Shown piece after piece: positions 35,690 to 47,823 of a stretch of DNA of 64,000 nucleotides (positions are counted from its first letter, which is position 1; the number at the start of each line of letters is the position of its first letter). Location: positions 1 to 64,000 of the forward strand of contig CAMHMH010000004.1 in the NCBI GenBank assembly GCA_946186205.1, written 5' to 3'. The notes below the pieces were generated by a model. The model was not told the DNA's origin. It made no database searches and was given only the letters and a program-made list of their open reading frames with translations. The translations under genes were made by a program, and so were the position numbers. This stretch comes from an uncultured Fretibacterium sp. (lineage in GTDB: Bacteria; Synergistota; Synergistia; Synergistales; Aminobacteriaceae).

Positions 35690-36178
35690 ATGTCAGACTC
35701 GAACCGCCCGCCCTTTTTCCCGATGATGATAAATTTATCGTGCAAAAAAGTTTTGATTGTCGGAGGAGGACTCGTAGCATCAAGACGAGCATTGACTCTC
35801 AAGAATTGCGGAGCCGAAATCAAAGCAGTGAGTCCGAAATTCAGCCCTCAGTTTCCTTCCGTCAGTCTCAGAATCGAACGTGAATTTGTTCCTGAAGATG
35901 TTACTTCCGATTTGTCGATTGTAATCGCGGCGACTAATAACAGGTTTACAAATCACAGAGTTTATTGTCTTGCCGGGGCTCTTGGTCTTCCTGTGAATGT
36001 TGCTGACTGCAAAGAGGAATGCTCATTCTTTTTCCCGTCGCTGATAAATTGCGGTAATGTTGCTGTCTCAGTGTGCAGCGCGGGCGAGTCATCATCATTG
36101 ACTCACAGGCTCTCGGAACGTCTGCGAAAAGTTTGGCCTATATGGATTACTGAGGAAAATACGCATAAAATACGCTGA
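35690..36178 (+). CDS. Precorrin-2 dehydrogenase / siroheme synthase N-terminal domain
   Basis: ATG 35690 is nine bases after AAGGAG. The 162-residue protein has the NAD-binding start FFPMMINLSCKKVLIVGGG near residue 10 and NVADCKEECSFFFPS near 101. This is the CysG-N/Met8p/SirC family that oxidises precorrin-2 to sirohydrochlorin. It would feed siroheme or the anaerobic cobalamin pathway, in line with B12-dependent enzymes in the window. It lacks a clear C-terminal ferrochelatase extension. Confidence 0.85.
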   Translation: MSDSNRPPFFPMMINLSCKKVLIVGGGLVASRRALTLKNCGAEIKAVSPKFSPQFPSVSLRIEREFVPEDVTSDLSIVIAATNNRFTNHRVYCLAGALGLPVNVADCKEECSFFFPSLINCGNVAVSVCSAGESSSLTHRLSERLRKVWPIWITEENTHKIR

Positions 36179-36196
36179 TTGACTGAGTTTTCACTG

Positions 36197-36278
36197 TGCT
36201 ATAATTTCCGCATTCGTGAGCAGGTGAACTCATTGTTTCGGGGTAAGTATTTATGACTAGTTGCAGCTATGTTATAAT
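36197..36278 (+). promoter_or_regulatory. Two extended -10 elements before the LysM-M23 gene
   Basis: TGCTATAAT (36197-36205) and TGTTATAAT (36270-36278) lie in the 194-base gap before the peptidase gene. A perfect 12-bp palindrome AATTACGTAATT at 36335-36346 could be an operator for the second promoter. No other feature was seen in this gap. Confidence 0.45.
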
Positions 36279-36372
36279 GCGTAGTGTCCAATCATGATTT
36301 CACATTTTCAGAGGTATCAAAATTTCATGTCGTAAATTACGTAATTGCGCGGCAGGTCGGGAGGAATCTTTT

Positions 36373-39589
<3,217 letters not shown>

Positions 39590-39597
39590 AGCACATA

Positions 39598-40755
39598 ATG
39601 AAGGCTGTAAAAATTTGCGTGTTGATGATGTTCGTATTGTCCGCAAGTGTATGCTTTGCATCTGAGGCAGTCCCAGACCCTGACAACAGCCCCGGCTCAT
39701 CGCGTCAGATGATGGGCGAGATTGAGCAGATAATATACGGCTATGTGGCAAAGGGAGGACTGATTGAGCGTCTCGGAAAAGTCGAGGAGGATTTATTCGG
39801 AAGGAGTCTGCCCGGAACAATAGCGGAAAGGCACGCCGCAATCCTGAATTTTCTTGAGAACGGCACAGATGAGCAGCCTTCTATGATGTTCAAGCTCGGT
39901 GTTGCTGAATGGGTAGTCGACAAAAAGATTCGCGCCTCTGAACCCGCCATAAGAAGACTTGAGGACTTAGAGACAAACTTGACAGGAGCATCACGCGCAG
40001 GCAATCCCATTGTAATGAGGGTAGAAAGTCTGCTTGCGACTCTGATTATGGATCCCGTTTCAGCAGTCCCCGTAACAATCCCGGCAAACACGGTAATGAA
40101 ATTCAGGTTTATGGACGAACTGAGTCCCGCGAAATCAAAAGCAGGTGATTCAGTGAGGCTTGAGCTTGCGAATGACTTGATTGTGAATCAAAATCTAGTT
40201 GCGCCGGCAGGGTCATTACTGCTGACTGAAGTAAAGTCTGTGAAGCGTCCCGGCATGTTCGGAATGCCCGGTGAAGTCAGGCTTACTTTCAGCGAGCTGA
40301 AGCCCCTCGGACCTCAAAGGCCGTCAGTCTGGGCAGGCAGTGAATCGCAGAAAGCCATCAAGGAAGCGCGCACAACAGGCGGAAGGGGTGAAGGTGCTGT
40401 AATCGGAGCTGGCGCAGTGAGCATAGCAGGAGCAGCACTGCTCGGACCGGTCGGACTCGTCAGCGGCGTTTTCATTCGCGGCAACTCGATAAAGATTCCG
40501 GCAGGCTCAGTAACATTCCTTCAGATTTCGGGAGACTGCACAGTGGCAGCTTACCCGATACCTATCAGCCTTCAGAAGCCCGACAACAACATAGTAACAA
40601 AGCAGCCCGCCAAAGAAGACTCATCAGGAGGCTACAACCCTGACAGAGATACGATAATCAAGGGGGACGTTTTCAACAGGAACTCTTACGGAACGCCCGC
40701 AAACGCAAATTCAGGAGGAGACTTTGAGCTTCCACCGGAACAAAATGTTAATTAG
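39598..40755 (+). CDS. Conserved exported protein of unknown function
   Basis: Signal peptide 1-21 (SVCFA/S). The 385-residue protein has a helical region with FLENGTDEQPS near 80-90 and a beta-rich segment near 155-245. A glycine/alanine-rich hydrophobic stretch near 262-290 (GAVIGAGAVSIAGAALLG) may insert in a membrane, and the C-terminus is disordered. No family was recognised. It sits between pyrG and the outer-membrane biogenesis genes and overlaps the next exported gene by 32 bases, suggesting a linked envelope role. Confidence 0.65.
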   Translation: MKAVKICVLMMFVLSASVCFASEAVPDPDNSPGSSRQMMGEIEQIIYGYVAKGGLIERLGKVEEDLFGRSLPGTIAERHAAILNFLENGTDEQPSMMFKLGVAEWVVDKKIRASEPAIRRLEDLETNLTGASRAGNPIVMRVESLLATLIMDPVSAVPVTIPANTVMKFRFMDELSPAKSKAGDSVRLELANDLIVNQNLVAPAGSLLLTEVKSVKRPGMFGMPGEVRLTFSELKPLGPQRPSVWAGSESQKAIKEARTTGGRGEGAVIGAGAVSIAGAALLGPVGLVSGVFIRGNSIKIPAGSVTFLQISGDCTVAAYPIPISLQKPDNNIVTKQPAKEDSSGGYNPDRDTIIKGDVFNRNSYGTPANANSGGDFELPPEQNVN

Positions 40756-41878
40756 CACAAGAAAATTATTACTCGCCGCGATATTTACGGCGGGTATTTT
40801 TTTTGCCTCAGCACACGGGGCAGAAATGACAGCTTTTGACCAGACAATAAGAATCCTTGAACGCTGGACTTCTTCACACTGGGGGCAGGACTGCTTTGTA
40901 TGGGTAGTGCATTACCCTGAAGAACTCGCAGGCCCTTGGGCTGAGTCTGAAGCTATACGGGCGGGAATGAGCGAGGCAGAGCAGGAACGGTTCAGAGAAA
41001 ATTTTGTGTCAGAGCTGCAGCTCAAAACGTCGGAAACATTTTTAGTCAGCGTTTACTCATTCGGAGCAAGGCCGGTTAATTTATACCCCGTCCGTGATAA
41101 TGTCTCTCTTCTTTCAGCAACAGGAGAAAGAATCAAGCCGGTGAAATATGACGGCTCACTAGATAACCCGTCAGCAGGAGTCGTGCAAGGCCTCGTGTTT
41201 TTCCCAAAGCAGACGAACAAAGACTACGTTATAGGCGTTAGGGGAATGGGACGGACTGAGCGCATATTTTCGTTTGCTCCGCCTGAAACGCCCCCGCCAG
41301 TTTCACCGCAGAAGCCCGATGTTGTTGTCGTTAATGTCCCTCCGAGAAAGCCCAGAAAGCCCGTGCCGATTCCCGTCAAGAAACCTGAGCCGCCCGCACC
41401 GCCTCCGATTCCGCCCAAGCCGATCAAGCCGATATTCCAGCAGGAGTCAAGCGACATGGCCGAGTTCGTGAAGTCAGTGAAGGAACGCGGGAACGATACG
41501 CAGAAAGACACGCGCAAAGACACACCGCCGCCGACTCAGTCACCCAAACCACGCGACAATATAGACAGCGCATATACGAGCCGTGAGACAGTTCTGCGGA
41601 GATTCCTCAACCTTTGGGCAGATGGCTCTTACGGTGAAATGTATGACATGCTGTCGGAAGCCTCAAAGAAAGTCATATCCCCCGAAAATTTTGCGAAGGA
41701 AGCCGGGAAAGCCTCAGACATTCGCGCAGGGATTAAGGGCGGGGATTTCCGAATCGATTGGGTAGGCGATGAACGCGCAAAGGTCATAACAGTTCGCAAG
41801 ACTCTTGTGTTCCGCACGGTTTCGAGTCGCACGATAGGAGTCAGGCGCGAGGGTTCTTCGTGGCGCGTCGTGTGGTAA
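40724..41878 (+). CDS. Exported protein with proline-rich linker and NTF2-like C-terminal domain
   Basis: TTG start is favoured by AGGAGG five bases upstream; ATG 40745 is the alternative. The protein has a signal peptide (about 11-33), an N-terminal globular part with two Trp motifs, and a Pro/Lys-rich linker (about 190-245). A C-terminal domain (about 290-384) is of NTF2/lumazine-binding-like type (RFLNLWADGSYGEMYDMLSE). The linker suggests spanning of the cell wall. Function unknown. Confidence 0.65.
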   Translation: MSFHRNKMLISTRKLLLAAIFTAGIFFASAHGAEMTAFDQTIRILERWTSSHWGQDCFVWVVHYPEELAGPWAESEAIRAGMSEAEQERFRENFVSELQLKTSETFLVSVYSFGARPVNLYPVRDNVSLLSATGERIKPVKYDGSLDNPSAGVVQGLVFFPKQTNKDYVIGVRGMGRTERIFSFAPPETPPPVSPQKPDVVVVNVPPRKPRKPVPIPVKKPEPPAPPPIPPKPIKPIFQQESSDMAEFVKSVKERGNDTQKDTRKDTPPPTQSPKPRDNIDSAYTSRETVLRRFLNLWADGSYGEMYDMLSEASKKVISPENFAKEAGKASDIRAGIKGGDFRIDWVGDERAKVITVRKTLVFRTVSSRTIGVRREGSSWRVVW

Positions 41879-41932
41879 AATCGACAAATCCCAAATCAAT
41901 TTGATGATTATCACACAAGGAGGAATATTTTT

Positions 41933-42193
41933 ATGGCTACAGCAACAGCAGAAAAGCCCGCAATCAAAACAGGAAATGCGACTCTCGATATGGTACTGCC
42001 TTTGCTGACGGAAAAAAAACTTGAGAGACTCGCGGAGTTCGCACAATTTCTCAGATGGTCAGGTGATGATGACAATGATGACTGGGCTGACGCTCCTTTG
42101 ACAGAGGAAGAAGAAGAAGCACTCAGGCAGGGACGCGAGGACTTCAAGAACGGTAATTACCTCACGTTAGCAGAATTTCTTGAGGGGCTATAG
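41933..42193 (+). CDS. Putative antitoxin of a RelE-type pair
   Basis: The 86-residue acidic protein has a helical region (LTEKKLERLAEFAQFLRW) and a C-terminal stretch EEEEEALRQGREDFKNGNYLTL. AGGAGG precedes the ATG. Its place directly before a RelE/ParE toxin and its acidity indicate an antitoxin, although the DNA-binding class is not recognised. Confidence 0.65.
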   Translation: MATATAEKPAIKTGNATLDMVLPLLTEKKLERLAEFAQFLRWSGDDDNDDWADAPLTEEEEEALRQGREDFKNGNYLTLAEFLEGL

Positions 42194-42204
42194 GAGGCGG
42201 CATT

Positions 42205-42459
42205 ATGTGGACAGTCGCAATCAACAAAATTGTAAGGCGGAAAATAGAACGTATACCTGAGCCGGAAAAAACAAGAATAAAGCAGGCACTCAAGTATTTA
42301 GAGACAAACCCCGAACTGCTCGACATAAAGCCTTTAACCGGGCGTGATACTTTTCGGCTTAGGGTAGGCGGCTGGCGTTTGCTGATGGACGTATACGAGG
42401 AAGAGAAAATATTTTCCGTCTACATGCTTGCTTCTCGCGGTGATGTCTACAAAAAGTAA
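42205..42459 (+). CDS. RelE/ParE-family toxin
   Basis: The 84-residue basic protein has the RelE fold pattern: ARRKIERIPE-like start (VRRKIERIPEPEKTRIKQAL), LTGRDTFRLRVGGWRLLM and a C-terminal beta strand IFSVYMLASRGDVYKK. It is probably a ribosome-dependent mRNA interferase. It begins 11 bases after the antitoxin gene. Confidence 0.85.
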   Translation: MWTVAINKIVRRKIERIPEPEKTRIKQALKYLETNPELLDIKPLTGRDTFRLRVGGWRLLMDVYEEEKIFSVYMLASRGDVYKK

Positions 42460-42465
42460 AACGCA

Positions 42466-43035
42466 ATGAAGATCAGAATTTCACCCAAAAAAATAATCCT
42501 CGCACTCGTAATTCTCGGTACAGTCAGGCTCGTACAATACGCAATCAGCGACATGAATCTTGACATTGATCTACTGCGTGAAAGCCTCCTCAATATGCCC
42601 GGCATGGTCATGGAGAATATACGATTTTCCCGCGAGATTTCCGGCGATTTGTGGCAGGTAAAGCTCCCCTACGTTGAGGAGAAAAATAAATTGCTGATCT
42701 TTATGTCAGCGGATATTTCACGCACACTCAGCGGCGACAAGGGAAGATGGTCATTTTTCGGGAGGACAGGCACATATTCAGATGACGCAAAGACCGCAAG
42801 CATTACAGGTTTAACGGGAACGCTTCAGGAAAACAATAGGACATGGGTTCTTGAAAGCCCGAAATTTACATGGCAGGACAAAAATACAACGTTCACTTTT
42901 CCCGAGGGACTTACGATTCGTGATGAAGAATTTTCACTTGTTACCCCGGTTGCAAGCACAGATAACAGCCGCGTGATATTATTACAGCATGGAGGCGTAA
43001 TCAGATGGCGAAAAGCAAAATCCTTAACGCGGTAA
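42466..43035 (+). CDS. lptC: LptC-like LPS export protein
   Basis: The 189-residue protein has one N-terminal membrane helix (about 9-27) and a periplasmic region of repeated short beta strands (GRTGTYSDDAKTASITGLTG, then WVLESPKFTWQDK) like the LptC/LptA jellyroll. It would hand LPS from the inner-membrane transporter to LptA/LptD. It overlaps the following lptD-like gene by 31 bases, which supports the assignment. Confidence 0.65.
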   Translation: MKIRISPKKIILALVILGTVRLVQYAISDMNLDIDLLRESLLNMPGMVMENIRFSREISGDLWQVKLPYVEEKNKLLIFMSADISRTLSGDKGRWSFFGRTGTYSDDAKTASITGLTGTLQENNRTWVLESPKFTWQDKNTTFTFPEGLTIRDEEFSLVTPVASTDNSRVILLQHGGVIRWRKAKSLTR

Positions 43036-44765
43036 TATTATCATTGGCTGTAATTTTTCTGCTCACTTCTGAAAGTTATCCCGCTGATTTCCAGAATTAT
43101 CAGGTCAGCGAGACTCAGCAGGAAATTTCTTCTCCACCTCCCGCAGCTGCTCCCGACAAAGTTACACTGAATGCAGAGCGCGTATCATTCAACGACGAAA
43201 CAGGCCACGCATTAGCAGAAGGAAACGCAGTTCTTCAATACAACGGCACAACAATCATGGCCGAGCGAATAGAATATGACGCGGACAGCCAGAAGGTTAA
43301 AGCTATGCCCCTTCCCGGCGACAAAGTAGTCCTCAAGAATGCTGACAGAACCATTAACGGAGATCAGCTTGATTATGACCTTAGCAGCGGAGAAGGAATA
43401 TTATCCGGCCCGGCGACTCGTCTTTCTGTCGGCGAACATGGAGAAGTACTTTACGTTTACGGAGGAGAGATTAACGTCATCCCCTGGGAGCTTGCGCAGG
43501 AACGCGGACTCGTGAAAGGCTCTGCGGAAGATTACATGATGCAGTGGCAGAACGTCGTAATGACAACATGTGCTCTTGATCACCCTCATTACAGGCTGGA
43601 AACGAAGCTGATTACATTCATTCCCAACAAGAGAGTCATTGCTAAGAAGCCCCGCGTTTATCTCGGAAATACATATCTTTTCACGTCCCCTCTTGATTAC
43701 GTCGTCCAGTTGAAACGCAAGAAGCTCGGATATACTATGCTTCCGTTTTTCCAGAGAACAGATGTCAAAGGCTCGCACGGAGGAATCACGGGGACATTAG
43801 GATGGGAAACAGGGTCAGTGTCATTAGGGCTTTCGTACGCGAGAAATTCAGGGCTTGAATACATGATAGAGGTTGAGCAGGAACTTAACCGGGACTTTGC
43901 GATTCGAGTCGGCACAGCATATTCTTGGGATGACGTGTGGAACGAAAAAGTATGGAGGCCGTATGCTTCACTCATGTACGATCATAACGGCTGGGCAGCT
44001 CATCTCAACTGGTCGCACAACGAATATATTTCAGACAAGAAAGACAGCTACTATGAATACAAAGGCAAACTTGACCGCAAGCCGGAGTTAATTGTGTGGG
44101 CACCGTGGTTCAGAAATTCAAAATATTCATGGACGAGAGTTTTTGCGACAATCGGCAGCTATGAAGAGACACTATACAGGCGGCCTTCAGAAGGAACAAA
44201 GACGCGCTACGGAGTCGGCATCAGGAATTACGCTGAGAGGAAAGCCGGCGAGGTTGAACTTTTTGCGAACACTGAGGGAGTAATTCTCGCGTATAACGAC
44301 GGATCAGACCAGGAAATGCTGAGGAGTTTTATGGGACTGCGTTATAAAATAGGAGTATTCGAACTAGGAACAGCATACGAGAGGCAATACTCATGGGGCG
44401 ACAGTGCTATGTATTGGGATCAGTACAGCAACAGGAGAAGGATACACCAGCGTGTTAGATTCCCGGTCGGGCGCGAGGTCTATTTAGGATTCCGGGGAAG
44501 CTATGACTTGTTCAACTCAATGATTGATGAGACATTCTACAGTGTACAGTGGGATACGGACTGCATGATCTGGGATCTTCACTACAAGAATGACAAGACA
44601 CGGAACGGCAACAGCTCCATAGGACTGACCATATCACTGAAGGCATTCCCGGAGAGGTCAGCGGCATTCGGTCAGAAGATAGATGTTGACCCGTTCGACA
44701 GGCCGTATGATGTCCCGGATAATGACGGAAAAATAAGAAGAGAAAGTTGGTATCAGTTACAGTGA
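43005..44765 (+). CDS. lptD: LptD/OstA-like outer-membrane LPS assembly protein
   Basis: The 586-residue protein has a signal peptide (about 1-27), an N-terminal OstA/LptA-like jellyroll (about 50-140: VSFNDETGHALAEGNAVLQY, AERIEYDADSQKV) and a C-terminal beta-barrel rich in aromatic alternating strands. It is shorter than the usual 750-800 residues. LptD inserts LPS in the outer leaflet, so this is strong evidence for a diderm envelope. Confidence 0.82.
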   Translation: MAKSKILNAVILSLAVIFLLTSESYPADFQNYQVSETQQEISSPPPAAAPDKVTLNAERVSFNDETGHALAEGNAVLQYNGTTIMAERIEYDADSQKVKAMPLPGDKVVLKNADRTINGDQLDYDLSSGEGILSGPATRLSVGEHGEVLYVYGGEINVIPWELAQERGLVKGSAEDYMMQWQNVVMTTCALDHPHYRLETKLITFIPNKRVIAKKPRVYLGNTYLFTSPLDYVVQLKRKKLGYTMLPFFQRTDVKGSHGGITGTLGWETGSVSLGLSYARNSGLEYMIEVEQELNRDFAIRVGTAYSWDDVWNEKVWRPYASLMYDHNGWAAHLNWSHNEYISDKKDSYYEYKGKLDRKPELIVWAPWFRNSKYSWTRVFATIGSYEETLYRRPSEGTKTRYGVGIRNYAERKAGEVELFANTEGVILAYNDGSDQEMLRSFMGLRYKIGVFELGTAYERQYSWGDSAMYWDQYSNRRRIHQRVRFPVGREVYLGFRGSYDLFNSMIDETFYSVQWDTDCMIWDLHYKNDKTRNGNSSIGLTISLKAFPERSAAFGQKIDVDPFDRPYDVPDNDGKIRRESWYQLQ

Positions 44766-45586
44766 TTCACCTTTGTTTTATTGACGGAAAATTTGTTAAG
44801 CCTGAAGAAGCATTTTTGCCCGTTTCAGACTTGATCATACAGCGCGGAGTCGGAGTGTTTGAGGCGTTCGCTTCATTCGGCGGAAAATCCTTGATGCTGA
44901 CTCCCCACATGGAGAGATTCATAGCCAGCGCGAAAAGCTCTGAGATCGCGAATATCCCGGATATTGAGTACATGAAGAATGTTGTGCGCGAAGGAATTGC
45001 GAGAGTCGGCCATGACGTGAGAATACGCACATTCCTGACGGGCGGAGATGATTTTGACACGGAGAAAGGCTGCTTCCCTGAGCCGAGATTCTTTGTGATA
45101 TTCGATGACGCAGGATTAATCAGCGAGGAAGACCGCGAAAAGGGCGTGAAACTTCATCCCGTAACATTCGGGCGAGACAATCCCGACGTTAAGAGCGTCA
45201 ACTACCGCGCAACCTACAAGATGCCCAAAGATGCTTACGATATACTTTACTGCCCCGGCGGTGAAATAACCGAATGCGGGCACAGCAATTTCTTTCTTGT
45301 CATCAACAACAAAATCATCACAGCTCCATTATCGCGAGTCCTCAAAGGCACAACACGTTCGGCAGTGATTGAGCTTGCCAAAAAGGACGGCTATACGGTT
45401 GAGGAACGCTGCCCGCTCTGGTCAGAATTAACGACAGCTTCAGAAGCATTCATTACAGGGAGCATGAAACTTGTAGTACCTGCTGTGAAAATCGGAGGGA
45501 TTACGATCTCTGACGGGAAAATGGGAAAAGTAACGCGCCGAATCTTTGAGCTTTACAAAAAATATATGGAGAACTGGTTAGAATAA
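44762..45586 (+). CDS. Class IV aminotransferase (BCAT/D-amino acid/ADC lyase family)
   Basis: Start placed at GTG 44762, which overlaps the lptD stop as GTGA and gives the usual family opening (CFIDGKFVKPEEAFLPVSD). A TTG at 44747 is possible. The 274-residue fold-type IV PLP enzyme has RGVGVFEAF near residue 29, the PLP lysine in VKSVNYRATY near 146 and EITECGHSNFF near 173. Members transaminate branched-chain or D-amino acids or cleave aminodeoxychorismate; which applies is not decided. Confidence 0.82.
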   Translation: MIHLCFIDGKFVKPEEAFLPVSDLIIQRGVGVFEAFASFGGKSLMLTPHMERFIASAKSSEIANIPDIEYMKNVVREGIARVGHDVRIRTFLTGGDDFDTEKGCFPEPRFFVIFDDAGLISEEDREKGVKLHPVTFGRDNPDVKSVNYRATYKMPKDAYDILYCPGGEITECGHSNFFLVINNKIITAPLSRVLKGTTRSAVIELAKKDGYTVEERCPLWSELTTASEAFITGSMKLVVPAVKIGGITISDGKMGKVTRRIFELYKKYMENWLE

Positions 45587-45654
45587 CGGCAACACCTTCA
45601 GAGTTTATGCTTTGGAGTCATCACATAAAATTTCAACAGGAGGAAAAAATTTTC

Positions 45655-46587
45655 ATGGAACAGATTCGCTCATTGTCGCAGTTAATTGAGGAAGCAACGA
45701 AACTCTGCGCTGAAAAGGGACGCAAGCGCATATCCGTAGCAATGGCAGAAGACGCTGGCCTCATCTCAGCAATCGAGGAAGCAAGAAAGTGCGGGCTTGT
45801 TGACGCGACACTCGTAGGAAATCCCGAAAAGGTAAAAGCCTGCATAGCCGAAGCCGGAGCAAGCGAGAAGGACTATCACATAATCGCCGAAAACAACGAG
45901 GCAGCCTGCGGAATCGTCGCCGTAACAGAAGTGTCATCAAAACGCGCCGACATCTACATGAAGGGCCAGCTTCACACGGACAATTTCTTACGCGGAATGC
46001 TCAACAAAGAAGTCGGACTCAGAGTCGGAAAACGCGCAATCTCTCATTGCTACTTCCACTCGATTCCCGGATATGACCGCGTAATCTTCATCGCTGACGG
46101 AGCATTCAACATGTACCCGGACTTGAAGATGAAAGCCGACATCGTTCAGAACACAGTAAACTTTGCGCGCTCACTCGGAGTCGAAATGCCGAAAGTCGCA
46201 TGTCTCGCAGCCGTTGAGATGGTGAACCCCGATATGCCCTGCACGCTTGACGCAACAGCACTTGTGCAGATGAACGCAAGAGGCCAGATCAAGAACTGCG
46301 TAGTTGACGGGCCTTTAGCACTGGACAACGCAATAGACGAGGAAGCCGCGAGAATCAAGCACATCAAATCACCCGTAGCAGGCCATGCGGATGTACTCTT
46401 TGTGCCTCAGATTGAAGTCGGCAACGCCCTCGCAAAGTCAATAAGTTTCTTCGCAAAGGGAAGCGAGACAGCCGGACTCATCATCGGAGCAGCCGCGCCC
46501 GTAGTACTCACAAGCCGCGCAGACTCACCGAGAGCAAAATTACTCTCAATCGCCGGAGCCGTAATGCTCGCACATCATCAGGGATAA
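45655..46587 (+). CDS. ptb: Phosphate butyryltransferase
   Basis: ATG 45655 has AGGAGG 11 bases upstream. The 310-residue protein of the phosphate acetyl/butyryltransferase family has RISVAMAEDAGLI near residue 24, IYMKGQLHTDNFLRGML near 102 and AAPVVLTSRADSPRAKL near the C-terminus. It exchanges CoA for phosphate on butyryl- or branched acyl-CoA, a step to ATP from amino-acid fermentation through a kinase not in this window. Confidence 0.9.
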   Translation: MEQIRSLSQLIEEATKLCAEKGRKRISVAMAEDAGLISAIEEARKCGLVDATLVGNPEKVKACIAEAGASEKDYHIIAENNEAACGIVAVTEVSSKRADIYMKGQLHTDNFLRGMLNKEVGLRVGKRAISHCYFHSIPGYDRVIFIADGAFNMYPDLKMKADIVQNTVNFARSLGVEMPKVACLAAVEMVNPDMPCTLDATALVQMNARGQIKNCVVDGPLALDNAIDEEAARIKHIKSPVAGHADVLFVPQIEVGNALAKSISFFAKGSETAGLIIGAAAPVVLTSRADSPRAKLLSIAGAVMLAHHQG

Positions 46588-46602
46588 TCTCAGAAACTCA
46601 CG

Positions 46603-46635
46603 GCGGGGGATTCGCAAAAGAGTCTCCCGCTTTTT
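46603..46635 (+). terminator. Rho-independent terminator of ptb
   Basis: GCGGGGGA/TCTCCCGC stem with one G-U pair followed by TTTTT. It ends three bases before the TGATATAAT of the next locus, so termination and new initiation are adjacent. Confidence 0.85.
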
Positions 46636-46637
46636 CA

Positions 46638-46694
46638 TGATATAATCTCGTAAATTCCCGCAAAAATATTATAGTGAAAGGACTTGACATAATG
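46638..46694 (+). promoter_or_regulatory. Shared glycan-gene promoter/leader module, copy 3
   Basis: TGATATAAT (46638-46646), CTCGTAAATTC, then GAAAGGACTTGACATA with ATG at 46692. Spacing from GAAAGGA to ATG is nine bases, ideal for a ribosome site. The upstream half is nearly identical to the copy at 47899. Confidence 0.65.
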
Positions 46695-47817
46695 ATTTTA
46701 GGCGTGTACCACACCACACCACACCACACCACACCACACCACACTAATTAGCTGTCTTTTTTTCTTATCATCACTCATTCAAGCGTCAATAGATTTCGGG
46801 ATTCATCAGCTTATATTATCGGGAGTCCTCGCGCTTTTCTCTGAGACAATAGAGTTTGAGGCAAGAATTTTCACCTCAGGGATAATTGTTCTCTGTTATG
46901 CTTTCGGGGGGCTGTATAAATTCGGGCGTTTCGGGCGTGATTTCTCCCGAGAAATTTCCGCGCTTCTGCGAGTCTGGACACTCGTAACATTTCTCACTGT
47001 TCTTTTTGCGTTCACGTCGGATTATGTGCTGCCGCTATTCCCGGTTCTTGTGACTCTGATTGCGTTCATGGCCGTGAATTTGGGGTTGCGTTACTCACTG
47101 CGCAAATATCTTGCCTCATCTCCTGCTTATGCTGAATCAGTTGAGATTGAGAATGACACATCACTCCGAAAAGATTACAGGCACAACATGAAGGACATAC
47201 TCAGGAAGAAGAGCCGTATATATTTGTTCATCAAGAGGGCGTTTGATATATTGTCGTCAGGACTCGCGCTCGTGTTATTGTCGCCGCTGTTCTTGGTTAC
47301 GGCAATCGCTATAAAACTTGAGGACGGCGGGCCGGTGTTCTTCAGCGCAAAACGTTACGGAAAAGACATGACAACATTTCACATGCTCAAATTCCGCTCA
47401 ATGATACCTGATGCAGAGAGCCACATAAAAGAATTGATGAAGGACAACGAAATGACAGGCCACACATTTAAGATAAAAGATGATCCGCGAATAACGAGAG
47501 TCGGAAAATTCATCAGGAAGTACAGCATTGACGAACTGCCGCAGCTCTGGAATATTTTTACGGGCGACATGTCCGTTGTAGGTCCGAGGCCGATTATCAC
47601 GCTTAATATGGAGAGTTGCGACGATTACGACAAACAAAGATGGCTAATTCGTCCTGGCCTGACGTGTTACTGGCAGGTTTCAGGAAGGGCGGAAGTTAAG
47701 TGGGCTCAATGGATTGAAATGGATCTTGATTACATCGAGAACATGAGCATAACTGAGGACATAAAACTTATTCTGAAAACATTTCCCGTTGTGATTAAAG
47801 GCGAAGGAGCATATTAG
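46692..47817 (+). CDS. Polyprenyl-phosphate sugar-phosphate transferase, phase-variable and out of frame here
   Basis: The C-terminal half is a bacterial sugar transferase domain (WbaP/WcaJ type): KRAFDILSSGLALVLLSPLF, EDGGPVFFSAKRYGKD, KFRSMIPDAE, KYSIDELPQLWN, MSVVGPRPI and RPGLTCYWQVSGR. It would load the first sugar phosphate on undecaprenyl phosphate. The good ATG (46692, after GAAAGGA) reads into seven ccaca units and stops at TAG 46749-46751 after 19 codons. The frame of the transferase is open from 46702, through the repeat and three hydrophobic segments, but has no ATG, GTG or TTG until GTG 47026. One more repeat unit, or two fewer, would join ATG and body into 376 residues. Confidence 0.85.
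46709..46743 (+). repeat. Pentanucleotide tandem repeat (ccaca)7
   Basis: Seven perfect ccaca units start 17 bases after the A of the ATG at 46692 and lie inside the coding frame of the sugar transferase. The unit is not a multiple of three, so slippage switches frame. Confidence 0.97.
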
Positions 47818-47823
47818 ACGCTC

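Noticed and set aside
46684-46712. TTGACA at 46684 as the -35 of a sigma70 promoter
   Set aside because: The hexamer at the right distance (TACCAC) is a poor -10, whereas GAAAGGA is ideally placed as a ribosome site for ATG 46692. The promoter reading remains possible for the copies at 7242 and 14854.
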